Below are positions 35,492-44,284 of a stretch of DNA of 64,000 nucleotides, one piece after another. Positions within the stretch are counted from its first letter, which is position 1; every line of letters begins with the position of its first letter. This stretch comes from Neorhizobium galegae (lineage in GTDB: Bacteria; Pseudomonadota; Alphaproteobacteria; Rhizobiales; Rhizobiaceae): contig NZ_CP090095.1 of the NCBI RefSeq assembly GCF_021391675.1, positions 4,582,001-4,646,000 of the forward strand. Direction: 5' to 3'. The position numbers and the translations under genes are program-made. Below the pieces are notes generated by a model. It was not told where the DNA came from. It worked only from the letters and a program-made list of their open reading frames with translations, and did no database searches.

Positions 35492-36767
35492 TATGGTTGC
35501 AAAGGCAGGCGACGTCGCCGCCGTGATGGAGCAGATCGGCCGCAATGCGAAGGCTGCGGCCCGCGAGCTCGCAACGGCTTCGACCGAAGCGAAGAACAAG
35601 GCGCTCCAGGCCATGGCGGACGCGATCCTTGCCGCACAGGACGGAATCCTTGCTGCCAATGCCGCCGACCTGAAAGGCGTGGAAGGCAAAGACCTGCTGC
35701 CATCGTTCATCGACCGGCTGACGCTGACCGAAAAGTCCATCGCCGGCATGGCGCAGGCGCTACGCGAGATCGCCGAGTTCAAGGATCCGGTCGGCGAAGT
35801 CATCGCCGCCTGGGACCGTCCGAACGGGCTCCATATCGAACGTGTCCGCACGCCGCTTGGCGTCATCGGCGTGATCTATGAAAGCCGGCCGAACGTCACC
35901 GCCGACGCCGGCGCGCTCTGCCTCAAGGCCGGCAATGCCGTGATCCTGCGCGGCGGTTCCGATTCGGCCCGGTCGTCGGAGGCTATCCACGATTGCCTCG
36001 TCGCCGGCCTGAAGGCGGCGGGCCTTCCCGAACACGCGATCCAGATCGTGCCCACCACCGACCGTGCCGCCGTCGGCGCCATGCTGTCGGGCCTTAACGG
36101 CGCGATCGACGTCATCGTGCCGCGCGGCGGCAAGAGCCTGGTCGCCCGCGTCCAGAACGAGGCGCGTGTGCCGGTCTTCGCCCATCTCGAAGGCCTCTGC
36201 CATATCTACATGGACGCCTCCGCGGACCTGGAAATGGCCAAGAAGATTATCGTCAACGCCAAGATGCGCCGCACCGGCGTCTGCGGAGCGGCCGAAACCC
36301 TGCTGATCGACAGCGCCGCGATCGGCACGCATCTGATGCCGGTCCTTGAAGCACTGACGGAAGCCGGCTGCGAAATCCGCGCCTCGGCGGCCGTCCTCAA
36401 GGTGTTTCCGGGCTTCAAGCCTGCGACGGAGGAGGACTGGCGCACCGAATATCTCGACGCGGTGATCTCGGTTGCGATCGTCGACGGTATTTCCGGCGCC
36501 ATCCGCCACATCAACACCTATTCCTCCAGCCACACGGAGGCGGTGATCGCCGAGGATCCGCAGGTCGTTTCCCGTTTCTTCAACGAACTCGACTCAGCGA
36601 TCCTGCTGCACAATGCCTCCACCCAGTTCGCCGATGGCGGCGAGTTCGGCATGGGCGGCGAAATCGGCATTTCGACCGGCAAGATGCATGCGCGCGGCCC
36701 CGTTGGCGTCGAGCAATTGACCTCGTTCAAATACCGGGTGCACGGCACCGGCCAGATCCGGCCCTGA
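35484..36767 (+). CDS. proA: Gamma-glutamyl phosphate reductase
   Basis: 427 residues, aldehyde-dehydrogenase superfamily. Landmarks: [27 protein letters not shown] and the catalytic cysteine in [13 protein letters not shown], plus [20 protein letters not shown] near the end. Reduces glutamyl phosphate to glutamate semialdehyde with NADPH. The start at 35484 has AAGGAGG nine bases upstream; an earlier ATG at 35475 would abut that site. Overlaps proB by eight bases. Confidence 0.97.
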
Positions 36768-36773
36768 TCGCGC

Positions 36774-37406
36774 GTGAGGGAAGAGACGATCGACCGCCGA
36801 TATCTGGTCATGCCGCATGCCGAACGGGGCATGGCCGTCGGCCTGTTCGGCGGTTCGTTCAATCCGCCGCATGAGGGCCATCTCCTCGTCGCCGAGATTG
36901 CGCTTCGCCGGCTTGGCCTCGACCAGCTCTGGTGGATGGTCACTCCCGGCAACCCGCTGAAAAGCCGCTCCGAACTTGCGTTGCTCGGCGACCGGCTGGC
37001 GATGAGCGAAAAGCTGATCGACGACCCTCGCATCAAGATCACAGCCTTCGAAAAGACACTCGGCGGCTCCTATACCGCCGATACGCTCTCCTTCGTGAAG
37101 GCCAGGAACCCGCTCGTGCATTTTGTCTGGGTGATGGGCGCCGACAGCCTGAAGACCTTCCACCACTGGCAGAAATGGCAGACGATCGCCTCGACCTTCC
37201 CGATCGCGGTCATCGACCGGCCGGGGGCGACACTGTCGTTCCTGTCGTCGAAAATGGCCCGCACCTTCGACTACGCCCGCGTCGATGAGGACGACGCCGG
37301 CACGCTCTGGAAACGGCGGGCGCCAGCCTGGACCTTCATCCACGGCCCGCGTTCGGCCCTGAGTTCCACGGCGATCCGCGCCGCAAACGGGCAGAAATCC
37401 GATTAG
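36774..37406 (+). CDS. nadD: Nicotinate-nucleotide adenylyltransferase
   Basis: 210 residues. VGLFGGSFNPPHEGHLLVAE near 22-41 is the nucleotidyltransferase (H/T)-x-G-H motif; WWMVTPGNPLK and the C-terminal SSTAIRA complete the active site. Joins NaMN and ATP to make deamido-NAD. The frame starts with GTG at 36774, seven bases after proA; an ATG at 36810 is nearer the conserved part and may be used instead. Confidence 0.95.
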   Translation: MREETIDRRYLVMPHAERGMAVGLFGGSFNPPHEGHLLVAEIALRRLGLDQLWWMVTPGNPLKSRSELALLGDRLAMSEKLIDDPRIKITAFEKTLGGSYTADTLSFVKARNPLVHFVWVMGADSLKTFHHWQKWQTIASTFPIAVIDRPGATLSFLSSKMARTFDYARVDEDDAGTLWKRRAPAWTFIHGPRSALSSTAIRAANGQKSD

Positions 37407-37567
37407 CGCCAGCCGCGAGGCGGCGCGAAAAGGTCTACATCTTTCTATCACCTTTTCGGACGCTTACTTGAAAGATTAATAATTCGATGTCACCTATATG
37501 TTAGCGGCCGAGTCGGACTCGGATTCGCGTTAGTGCCTGTTGCTGTTACCGGAAGAAAGGACAAACC

Positions 37568-37984
37568 CTGACAACAGTACACGCCAAGGGAAGGACGGCC
37601 TCCGTTCTCCCGCAGAGCCTGGAACGTGGCGCCGATGCTGCCGCCCGTGCTCTCGAACTGGTCCTCGCAAGCCTTGAGGACTCCAAAGCTGAAGATATCG
37701 TCACCATCAACATTGTTGGAAAATCAGCGCTCGGGGACTACATGGTCGTTGTCTCCGGTCGATCGAACCGACATGTCATGGCCATCAGCGATCACCTGAT
37801 TTCCGATCTGAAGGACGAGGGGCTTGGCAACGCCCGCGTCGAAGGTCAGGAAACGGGTGACTGGGTGCTCATTGACACCGGCGACATCATCGTTCACGTG
37901 TTCCGCCCGGAAATTCGCGCGTTCTACAACATCGAAAAGATGTGGGCGACGCCGGATATCGAGGAAGGCACGCTGCTGCACTGA
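37568..37984 (+). CDS. rsfS: Ribosomal silencing factor RsfS, apparent CTG start
   Basis: About 138 residues when read from CTG 37568: TTVHAKGRTASVLPQSLERG then LELVLASLEDSKAEDIVTIN, GDYMVVVSGRSNRHVMAI, and GDIIVHVFRPEIRAFYNIE, the RsfS (Iojap) fold that binds L14 and blocks subunit joining. Rhizobial homologues begin with the same TTVHAKGR residues. The first ATG, 37742, would remove the first 58 residues and part of the fold. GGAAGAAAGGA ends six bases before the CTG, right for a start there. No ATG, GTG or TTG fits better. Confidence 0.85.
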   Translation: MTTVHAKGRTASVLPQSLERGADAAARALELVLASLEDSKAEDIVTINIVGKSALGDYMVVVSGRSNRHVMAISDHLISDLKDEGLGNARVEGQETGDWVLIDTGDIIVHVFRPEIRAFYNIEKMWATPDIEEGTLLH

Positions 37985-38092
37985 CGGGTTCGGGCATGCC
38001 CTGAACCGGTCGGACTGAGGTCGAAATCACGCGGCTGGGTGCCAACTCGCCGCAGGGTGGAATTTTCGGCCGCAAAACCAACGGATAGGGAC

Positions 38093-38575
38093 ATGCGAAT
38101 AAGCCTTTTCGCCGTGGGACGGCTAAAGACCGGACCGGAGAAGGAACTTGCGTCCCGATATCTCGACCGTTTCGCCAAGGCTGGCCCGGCGGTGGGCCTG
38201 GAATTGTCGAAACTGATCGAGATCCAGGAAAGTCGCGCATCGAATGCCGATACCCGCAAGCGCGAAGAAGCCGGCGCGCTCGAAAAGGTGCTTCCCGAAG
38301 GCGCGGTTCTCATTCTTCTCGACGAACGGGGCAAGGCGCTCGACAGCGAGGCTTTCGCCGGTGTGATCGGCCGATATCGCGACAGCGGCAAACGCGACCT
38401 GATGCTGGTGATCGGCGGCGCCGACGGGCTCGACCCGGACTTGCGCGAACGGGCCGATATGGTGCTCAACCTCGGCTCGATGACATGGCCGCATCAACTG
38501 GTGCGCATCCTGATTGCCGAACAGCTCTACCGCGCCGTCACCATTCTCTCGGGCCATCCCTATCACAGAGCTTAA
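38093..38575 (+). CDS. rlmH: 23S rRNA (pseudouridine1915-N3)-methyltransferase
   Basis: 160 residues, SPOUT knot methyltransferase. MRISLFAVGRLK at the start, LLDERGKALDSEAFA, VIGGADGLDP and the C-terminal LGSMTWPHQLVRILIAEQLY and GHPYHRA are diagnostic and close the SAM-binding knot. Start at ATG 38093; the frame is open farther up without similarity. Usual partner downstream of rsfS. Confidence 0.97.
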   Translation: MRISLFAVGRLKTGPEKELASRYLDRFAKAGPAVGLELSKLIEIQESRASNADTRKREEAGALEKVLPEGAVLILLDERGKALDSEAFAGVIGRYRDSGKRDLMLVIGGADGLDPDLRERADMVLNLGSMTWPHQLVRILIAEQLYRAVTILSGHPYHRA

Positions 38576-38666
38576 ACGATCGTTTACCTTCAAACACGAT
38601 GTTGTTTGTGGCCTCGCCGGGCAAATCAGCTTAGGCTTTCTCGATCCGGCGAATAGCGGAGCGGGA

Positions 38667-40082
38667 ATGCGGACAATCAAGATCACATCGTACCGGCGCG
38701 CGCTGCTTCTGGCGGCGGGTCTCGGTTTCGTGCTGATCCCGCCCCTCCAGATCTCCAATACCGCCCGCGCCCAGAATGCGGCCTCGCCGACGGCGCCCCA
38801 GGCGGCATCGGCCGCGGCAGTCGATCCCACGGCCGATCTGCAGCGCCGCCGCAACGAAACCCGCGGCGAGCTCGAAGTTCTGACCAAGAGCATGAAGATT
38901 TCGGGCGACAGGGCTGCCGCCATCGAAAAGAACATCGCCGATATCAGGAAGAACACCGCCGATGTCCGCCAGGCGCTGATCGATTCGGCGGCACGCCGCA
39001 GGGGGCTGGAAACCAAAATCCTCGACAGCGAGAAGAAGATCACCGAACTGAAGCTCAAGGAGGACGGTATCCGCACCTCCCTGCGCGGCCGCCGCGCCGT
39101 GCTGGCCGAAGTGCTCGCCGCCCTGCAGCGCATGGGCCGCAATCCTCCTCCGGCACTTCTGGTGACGCCCGATGATGCGCTCGCCTCCGTTCGCAGCGCG
39201 ATCCTGCTCGGCGCCGTCGTTCCCGGCATGCGCCACGAGGCGGACAAGCTCGTTGCCGACCTTCAATCCTTGGCCTCTCTCCAGGCGCTGGCGATGACCG
39301 AGAAGACCACCGTCTCCAGCACCATTGCCGCGAGCCTCGAGGAGGACCGGCGCATGGCCCTGCTGCTTGCGGAAAACGAAAAGTTGAACAAGCGCAACGC
39401 GGCCGATCTCGACGCCGAGCGCCGCCGCTCCGAGGAGCTCGCCGGTCGCGCCACCACGCTCGAGAACCTCATCCAGTCGTTCGAAGGCGACATCGCCTCG
39501 GTGCGCGAGGCGATCGATCGGGCACGTGCCGAAGAAGAGCGCCAGCGCATGATGTCGGACGCCGAACGCGAAAGGGCAAAGCAGCTTGCCCAAAGCGGCG
39601 TGCCTGACAAAAACCGCATTGCGCCCGCATACGCGTTTTCGAGCCTCAAGCAGAGGCTGGAGCTTCCGGTCGCCGGAGATGTATTGCGGTGGTTCGGCGA
39701 CGCCGACGGGACAGGGCACACGGCGAGAGGCATGACTGTTGCTTCGAACGCGGGTGCCGTGGTGACGGCGCCGGCTGACGGCTTGGTGGTTTTCGCCGGA
39801 GCCTTCCGGAGTTACGGACAGATGATCATCCTCAATGCCGGAGATGGATACCATCTGGTTCTGACCGGCATGGACGTTGTGAACGCGCGGCAGGGCAAGT
39901 TCGTTTTCGCAGGTGAACCCATTGCCGTGATGGGTGAGAAAAGAGTGGCAAGCGCAACCGCATTGGCGCTGGAAACAGATCGTCCAACGCTTTACATTGA
40001 ATTCCGAAAAGATGGCACACCGGTCGATTCCAAGCCGTGGTGGACCTCGAAAGAAACTGGAAGGGCACGAAATGATTCGTAG
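38667..40082 (+). CDS. EnvC-like murein hydrolase activator, degenerate M23 domain
   Basis: 471 residues. Signal peptide over about 1-35 (ALLLAAGLGFVLIPP, cleavage near ARAQNA), two coiled-coil stretches rich in Glu/Arg/Lys (about 60-150 and 220-310), then a LytM/M23 domain (PVAGDVLRWFGDADGTGHTA to KPWW). The zinc motifs are not intact: the region of H-x3-D reads GHTARGMTV and the H-x-H motif reads YHLVLTGMD. Such degenerate factors activate amidases during cell division rather than cut wall themselves. The stop overlaps ctpA by 11 bases, a conserved envC-ctpA pairing. Confidence 0.9.
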   Translation: MRTIKITSYRRALLLAAGLGFVLIPPLQISNTARAQNAASPTAPQAASAAAVDPTADLQRRRNETRGELEVLTKSMKISGDRAAAIEKNIADIRKNTADVRQALIDSAARRRGLETKILDSEKKITELKLKEDGIRTSLRGRRAVLAEVLAALQRMGRNPPPALLVTPDDALASVRSAILLGAVVPGMRHEADKLVADLQSLASLQALAMTEKTTVSSTIAASLEEDRRMALLLAENEKLNKRNAADLDAERRRSEELAGRATTLENLIQSFEGDIASVREAIDRARAEEERQRMMSDAERERAKQLAQSGVPDKNRIAPAYAFSSLKQRLELPVAGDVLRWFGDADGTGHTARGMTVASNAGAVVTAPADGLVVFAGAFRSYGQMIILNAGDGYHLVLTGMDVVNARQGKFVFAGEPIAVMGEKRVASATALALETDRPTLYIEFRKDGTPVDSKPWWTSKETGRARNDS

Positions 40083-41406
40083 GGCTTCTCTTGTCATCGT
40101 CGGTGCACTCTTGGGTGCGACCGCGATGAGCGTGATTTATTCGGCCGGTGTGCCGGCGCAGGCCGCCGGCCCTTCGACCTACCGGGAATTGTCGATCTTC
40201 GGCGACGTGTTCGAACGGGTCCGCGCCCAGTATGTGACGCCGCCGGATGAGGAAAAGCTGGTCGAGAACGCCATCAACGGCATGCTGACCTCGCTCGACC
40301 CCCATTCGAGCTTCATGAATTCCAAGGATGCCGAAGACATGCGCACGCAGACGCGTGGCGAGTTCGGCGGCCTCGGCATCGAAGTGACGATGGAGAACGA
40401 ACTCGTCAAGGTCATCGCGCCGATCGACGATACGCCCGCTTCCAAGGCCGGCATTCTCGCAGGCGACTTCATCTCCGAGATCGATGGCGCGCCGGTGCGC
40501 GGCCTGAAGCTCGAAGAAGCCGTCGAGAAGATGCGCGGCGGCGTCAACACCCCGATCAAGCTGACGATCATCCGTCAGGGCGCCGACAAGCCGCTCGACA
40601 TCACCGTGGTACGCGACATCATCGCGGTCCGCGCCGTGAAGTCCCGTGTCGAAGGCGGCGATGTCGGTTATGTCCGCGTCATCTCCTTCACCGAGAAGAC
40701 CTATGACGACCTCGAAAAGGCGATCAAGAAGATCAAGGCGGACGTCCCGGCGGACAAGCTGAAGGGCTACGTACTCGATCTGCGCCTCAACCCGGGCGGT
40801 CTGCTCGATCAGGCGATCAACGTTTCCGACGCCTTCCTGGAACGTGGCGAAGTGGTTTCGACCCGCGGCCGCAATGCCGACGAGACCCGCCGCTTCAACG
40901 CTGGCCCCGGCGATCTGACCGACGGCAAGCCGGTCATCGTACTTGTCAACGGCGGCTCGGCTTCCGCTTCGGAAATCGTCGCCGGTGCGCTCCAGGATCT
41001 GCGCCGTGCCACGGTTCTCGGCACGCGCTCCTTCGGCAAGGGTTCGGTTCAGACGATCATCCCGCTCGGCGATGCCGGCGCGCTGCGTCTGACCACCGCG
41101 CTCTATTACACGCCGTCGGGCAAGTCGATCCAGGGCACCGGCATCCAGCCGGATATCAAGGTCGATCAGCCGCTGCCGCCGGAACTGCAGGGCAAGATCC
41201 GGGCTGAAGGTGAATCCAGCCTGCGCGGCCACATCCAGGGTGCAGCCGAGACCGACGAAGGTTCCGGTTCCGCAGCCTACGTGCCGCCGGAAGCCAAGGA
41301 CGACATCCAGCTCAACTATGCGCTCGACCTCTTCCGCGGTACCAAGAAGGACCCGTCCTTCCCGCCCAGCCCGGACAAGGCGGCGGCAGCCACGATCAAG
41401 AAGTAA
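40072..41406 (+). CDS. ctpA: Carboxy-terminal processing protease (S41)
   Basis: 444 residues: N-terminal signal or anchor (LVIVGALLGATAMSVIYSAG), a PDZ domain at about 85-170 (FGGLGIEVTMENELVKVIAP), and the S41 domain with the Ser in GGSASASEIVAGAL and the Lys in RSFGKGSVQT, the Ser-Lys dyad. It trims periplasmic proteins from the C-terminus; in relatives it controls wall hydrolases, consistent with the EnvC-like neighbour. Disordered charged C-terminus. Confidence 0.95.
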   Translation: MIRRASLVIVGALLGATAMSVIYSAGVPAQAAGPSTYRELSIFGDVFERVRAQYVTPPDEEKLVENAINGMLTSLDPHSSFMNSKDAEDMRTQTRGEFGGLGIEVTMENELVKVIAPIDDTPASKAGILAGDFISEIDGAPVRGLKLEEAVEKMRGGVNTPIKLTIIRQGADKPLDITVVRDIIAVRAVKSRVEGGDVGYVRVISFTEKTYDDLEKAIKKIKADVPADKLKGYVLDLRLNPGGLLDQAINVSDAFLERGEVVSTRGRNADETRRFNAGPGDLTDGKPVIVLVNGGSASASEIVAGALQDLRRATVLGTRSFGKGSVQTIIPLGDAGALRLTTALYYTPSGKSIQGTGIQPDIKVDQPLPPELQGKIRAEGESSLRGHIQGAAETDEGSGSAAYVPPEAKDDIQLNYALDLFRGTKKDPSFPPSPDKAAAATIKK

Positions 41407-41494
41407 AGACATCCATCGGGCCGGCCAGCGTGACGCGTCGAAAACGTCTCGCTGGCCGGTTCTTCGTATCTGCTGAAGAAACGCGGAACAGACC

Positions 41495-42694
41495 TTGGGC
41501 ACCGATCTCCATGCACCGCTCGGACAGAACCGGCCGGCCGCTCGGCGACGGAACCGAAGGTTTTCTCTCGCAATCGTTTTCGCGATGCTCACGGTTGCCG
41601 GCGTCCTGGGACTTTCGCTCTACGCCATGCGCGGCGATGATGCCCTGAAGCGAACCGCCTCCAACATTCCGCCTGCTTCCAAGCCGGAAGAGACCCAGCC
41701 CTCCGCCAAACCCGACCCGAACGCGGCGCCGCAGCCATCCGTCGGCATGCCTCGTTCCGATCCCGGTTCCGGGGCCAATATCGAGCGGACGCTCACCGAT
41801 GACGGGTCGGTCGTGACCAAGTATACGCCACGCTCGCGCGATGGCAGCGGGCCGGTAATGATCGGCACCCAGCGGATCGGCCAGGACCCTCGCATGGCTG
41901 CCCAGCCCAACGACGCGCTTCTGGAGGATTCGCCCCATGGCCGGTTGCCGATTGTCGGACCCGGCGGGCAGCGGCCGATGGATCAATATGCGCGCCCCTG
42001 GTCGGGCGCGCGCGGAACCCGCATCGCGATCGTCGTCGGCGGTCTCGGCCTCAGTCAGACGGGCACCCAGCGGGCAATCCGCGACCTGCCGCCGACAGTG
42101 ACGCTCGCCTTCGCCGTCAGCGGCAACAGCCTGCAGCGCTGGATGCAGGAAGCCCGCCGCGCCGGCCACGAAATCCTGATCCAAGTGCCGTTTGAACCAT
42201 TTGATTACCCGGCGAACGATCCAGGCCCCGGGACCCTGCTGACCAAGATGTCAGCGAAGGATAATCTCGGCCGCCTTCACCGGGCCATGGGCGAGATTAC
42301 CAACTATACCGGCGTCATGAACTATCTCGGCGGCCGCTATCTCTCGGATGCCGGCGCGTTGGAACCGGTCCTGCGTGATATTTCCAAGCGGGGACTGCTT
42401 TTCCTCGACGACGGGACATCCGCGCAGTCGAAGACGGCGATCGTTGCCAAGGCGATCGAACTGCCCCATGCCTTTGGCGATCTGACGCTTGACGGGCAGT
42501 TGCAGAAGGACGCCATCCTCAAGAAGCTCGACGAACTCGAGCGTATTGCCGGCCGTAAGGGCACGGCAATCGGCATCGCCTCGGCTTTCGACGAGAGCAT
42601 CGATGCGATAAGGCAATGGAGCGAGGAAGTCTCGCAGCGCGGTATCGAGATTGTCGGCGTCTCGTCGCTTGCGGGCGAAAGCGTCGGACCGTAG
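41495..42694 (+). CDS. Divergent polysaccharide deacetylase family protein
   Basis: 399 residues. Short N-terminal tail, one membrane segment ([20 protein letters not shown] at about 24-43), a Pro-rich linker, then a catalytic-type barrel ([59 protein letters not shown]). This is the DUF610 branch, in which usual metal residues are altered; function is not established. The start at TTG 41495 matches the rhizobial N-terminus [11 protein letters not shown]; no ATG fits. It sits 88 bases after ctpA and 16 before rppH. Confidence 0.88.
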   Translation: MGTDLHAPLGQNRPAARRRNRRFSLAIVFAMLTVAGVLGLSLYAMRGDDALKRTASNIPPASKPEETQPSAKPDPNAAPQPSVGMPRSDPGSGANIERTLTDDGSVVTKYTPRSRDGSGPVMIGTQRIGQDPRMAAQPNDALLEDSPHGRLPIVGPGGQRPMDQYARPWSGARGTRIAIVVGGLGLSQTGTQRAIRDLPPTVTLAFAVSGNSLQRWMQEARRAGHEILIQVPFEPFDYPANDPGPGTLLTKMSAKDNLGRLHRAMGEITNYTGVMNYLGGRYLSDAGALEPVLRDISKRGLLFLDDGTSAQSKTAIVAKAIELPHAFGDLTLDGQLQKDAILKKLDELERIAGRKGTAIGIASAFDESIDAIRQWSEEVSQRGIEIVGVSSLAGESVGP

Positions 42695-42710
42695 TCGATC
42701 GGAGTTATCC

Positions 42711-43256
42711 ATGAGCAAGAAAGACAAACGTTCGGTCGTCGCCGAAGAGCTTCCCTATCGCCCCTGCGTCGGCATCATGATTCTGAACCATGAAGGCCTT
42801 GTCTGGGCGGGTCGGCGCATCAGCAAGGGCAACAGCGAATTTGACGGTTCGCCGCAGCTCTGGCAGATGCCCCAGGGCGGCATCGACAAGGGCGAGGAGC
42901 CGCTTCCGGCTGCCTATCGCGAGCTTTACGAGGAAACGGGGATGCGCTCCGTCACCTTGCTTGCCGAGGCGAAGGATTGGATCAATTACGATCTGCCCGC
43001 ACATCTGATCGGCATCGGGCTGAAAGGAAAATATCGCGGCCAGACCCAGCGCTGGTTCGCCTTTCGCTTCGATGGCGACGAAAGCGAGATTGCCATCAAC
43101 CCGCCGCCTGGCGGACATGCGCCGGAGTTCGATGCCTGGGAATGGAAGCCGATGGCCGACCTTCCCGGCCTGATCGTGCCCTTCAAGCGCGCCGTCTACG
43201 ATCAGGTCGTCGCGGAGTTCACCCACCTGGCCAAGGTGGCGACCGAACGGCTCTGA
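42711..43256 (+). CDS. rppH: RNA pyrophosphohydrolase
   Basis: 181 residues with a full Nudix box, [20 protein letters not shown] ending in TGM, at about 57-79. [11 protein letters not shown] at the start and [20 protein letters not shown] near the end are typical of RppH. It removes pyrophosphate from the 5' end of mRNA and starts decay. GGAG lies before ATG 42711. Terminated by the hairpin at 43321. Confidence 0.95.
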   Translation: MSKKDKRSVVAEELPYRPCVGIMILNHEGLVWAGRRISKGNSEFDGSPQLWQMPQGGIDKGEEPLPAAYRELYEETGMRSVTLLAEAKDWINYDLPAHLIGIGLKGKYRGQTQRWFAFRFDGDESEIAINPPPGGHAPEFDAWEWKPMADLPGLIVPFKRAVYDQVVAEFTHLAKVATERL

Positions 43257-43320
43257 CCCGCGGGAGTGGGCATCCGAATCGGCCGGCCGCCATGTGAAAC
43301 GGCTTCGTAGGCGCAATGAA

Positions 43321-43352
43321 AAACCCGGCGAAGCGGATGCTTCGCCGGGTTT
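43321..43352. terminator. Bidirectional terminator rppH/bfr
   Basis: AAACCCGGCGAAGC (43321-43334), GGAT loop and GCTTCGCCGGGTTT (43339-43352): a perfect 14-bp stem between convergent genes with short T and A tracts. Confidence 0.88.
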
Positions 43353-43372
43353 GTATATTCGGGTACAGCCGA

Positions 43373-43858
43373 TTATTCGGCAGAATCGGCAGGTTCCGCG
43401 TTGAGGAGGCCGTAACGCTCCTCGCCGATTTTTGCCAGCAGATCGAGTTGGGTTTCGAGGAAGTCGATATGGCCTTCCTCGTCCATCAGAAGCTCTTCGA
43501 AGAGCTTCATCGAGACGTAGTCGCCAGCCGCGTGACAGATATCGCGGGAAGCCTTGTAGGCCGTGCGGGCATCATATTCGCCGGCAAGATCCGCCTCCAG
43601 GACTTCCTTGACGTTCTGACCGATGCGCAGCGGGGCAAGCGTCTGCAGGTTGGGGTGGCCTTCGAGAAAGATGATGCGATCGATAAGACGATCGGCATGA
43701 TGCATTTCTTCGATCGACTCCGCCCGCTCTTTTTTTGCAAGCTTCTTGAAGCCCCAATCGTCCAGCAGGCGATAATGCAGCCAATACTGATTGACTGCGC
43801 CTAGCTCGAGAAAAAGTGCCTCGTTAAGCCGCTCGATGACCTTTGAGTCGCCTTTCAA
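43373..43858 (-). CDS. bfr: Bacterioferritin
   Basis: 161 residues from TTG 43858 (AGGAGAG seven bases upstream); the nearby ATG at 43882 would put that ribosome site inside the gene. Four-helix bundle with di-iron ligands in [14 protein letters not shown] (Glu18 type), SIEEMHHAD (Glu and His, with the haem-binding Met52 of the family) and AGEYDAR and MDEEGHIDF. Forms a 24-subunit iron store. It overlaps bfd by 35 bases. Confidence 0.95.
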   Translation of the reverse strand: MKGDSKVIERLNEALFLELGAVNQYWLHYRLLDDWGFKKLAKKERAESIEEMHHADRLIDRIIFLEGHPNLQTLAPLRIGQNVKEVLEADLAGEYDARTAYKASRDICHAAGDYVSMKLFEELLMDEEGHIDFLETQLDLLAKIGEERYGLLNAEPADSAE

Positions 43859-44135
43859 TGTCCGCTCTCCTGTTTTCCTCATGGAATTGTCTCAGGCGGG
43901 ACATATATACGACCACCTCGTCTTCCGTCGAGTGGTGCGCGTCGTGATATTCCTCGGTCGTGCGGATGATCAGGTCGACAACGCCCGGGAAGCAGCCGCA
44001 GCAGCGACCGCGTTTCGCCATGGCATGATAGACCTTTGACGGTACGATGAGCTGCCAACAGTCTTCGTCAAGGAGTTGCGTGATGACGTCCTTGATTTCC
44101 CTGTCGGTGATGTAATTGCAACTGCAAACCAGCAT
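43824..44135 (-). CDS. bfd: Bacterioferritin-associated [2Fe-2S] ferredoxin
   Basis: About 103 residues. Cluster cysteines C4 and C6 (MLVCSCN) and C45, C48 (RCCGCFPG) give C-x-C...C-x2-C, as in Bfd. The protein donates electrons to bacterioferritin to release iron. The C-terminal 45 residues after [15 protein letters not shown] extend beyond the usual 60-70-residue Bfd. Upstream of bfr and overlapping it, so regulated together; no clear iron box was seen in the 149 bases before it. Confidence 0.9.
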   Translation of the reverse strand: MLVCSCNYITDREIKDVITQLLDEDCWQLIVPSKVYHAMAKRGRCCGCFPGVVDLIIRTTEEYHDAHHSTEDEVVVYMSRLRQFHEENRRADIERRLKGHRAA

Positions 44136-44284
44136 TCTCGGTCGACCTGCCAAACATGACCTGTAACATCTTCTTTTTGCGAAAGCGGACAGTGGATGTC
44201 AAGAAAGAATCGACATATATGAGTCACTTCTTAAGGGAGGCTGCCATACCCACGGCTTCTTCCTTTGTATCATTGCATCGGTAA

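Noticed and set aside
39832..41592. A 586-codon leftward frame opposite ctpA
   Set aside because: Antisense shadow with no domain; ctpA has a complete S41 active site.
44136..44284. Irr/Fur-type iron box before bfd
   Set aside because: No convincing TTTAGAA...TTCTAAA-like palindrome could be read in the gap, so iron control is not claimed from sequence.
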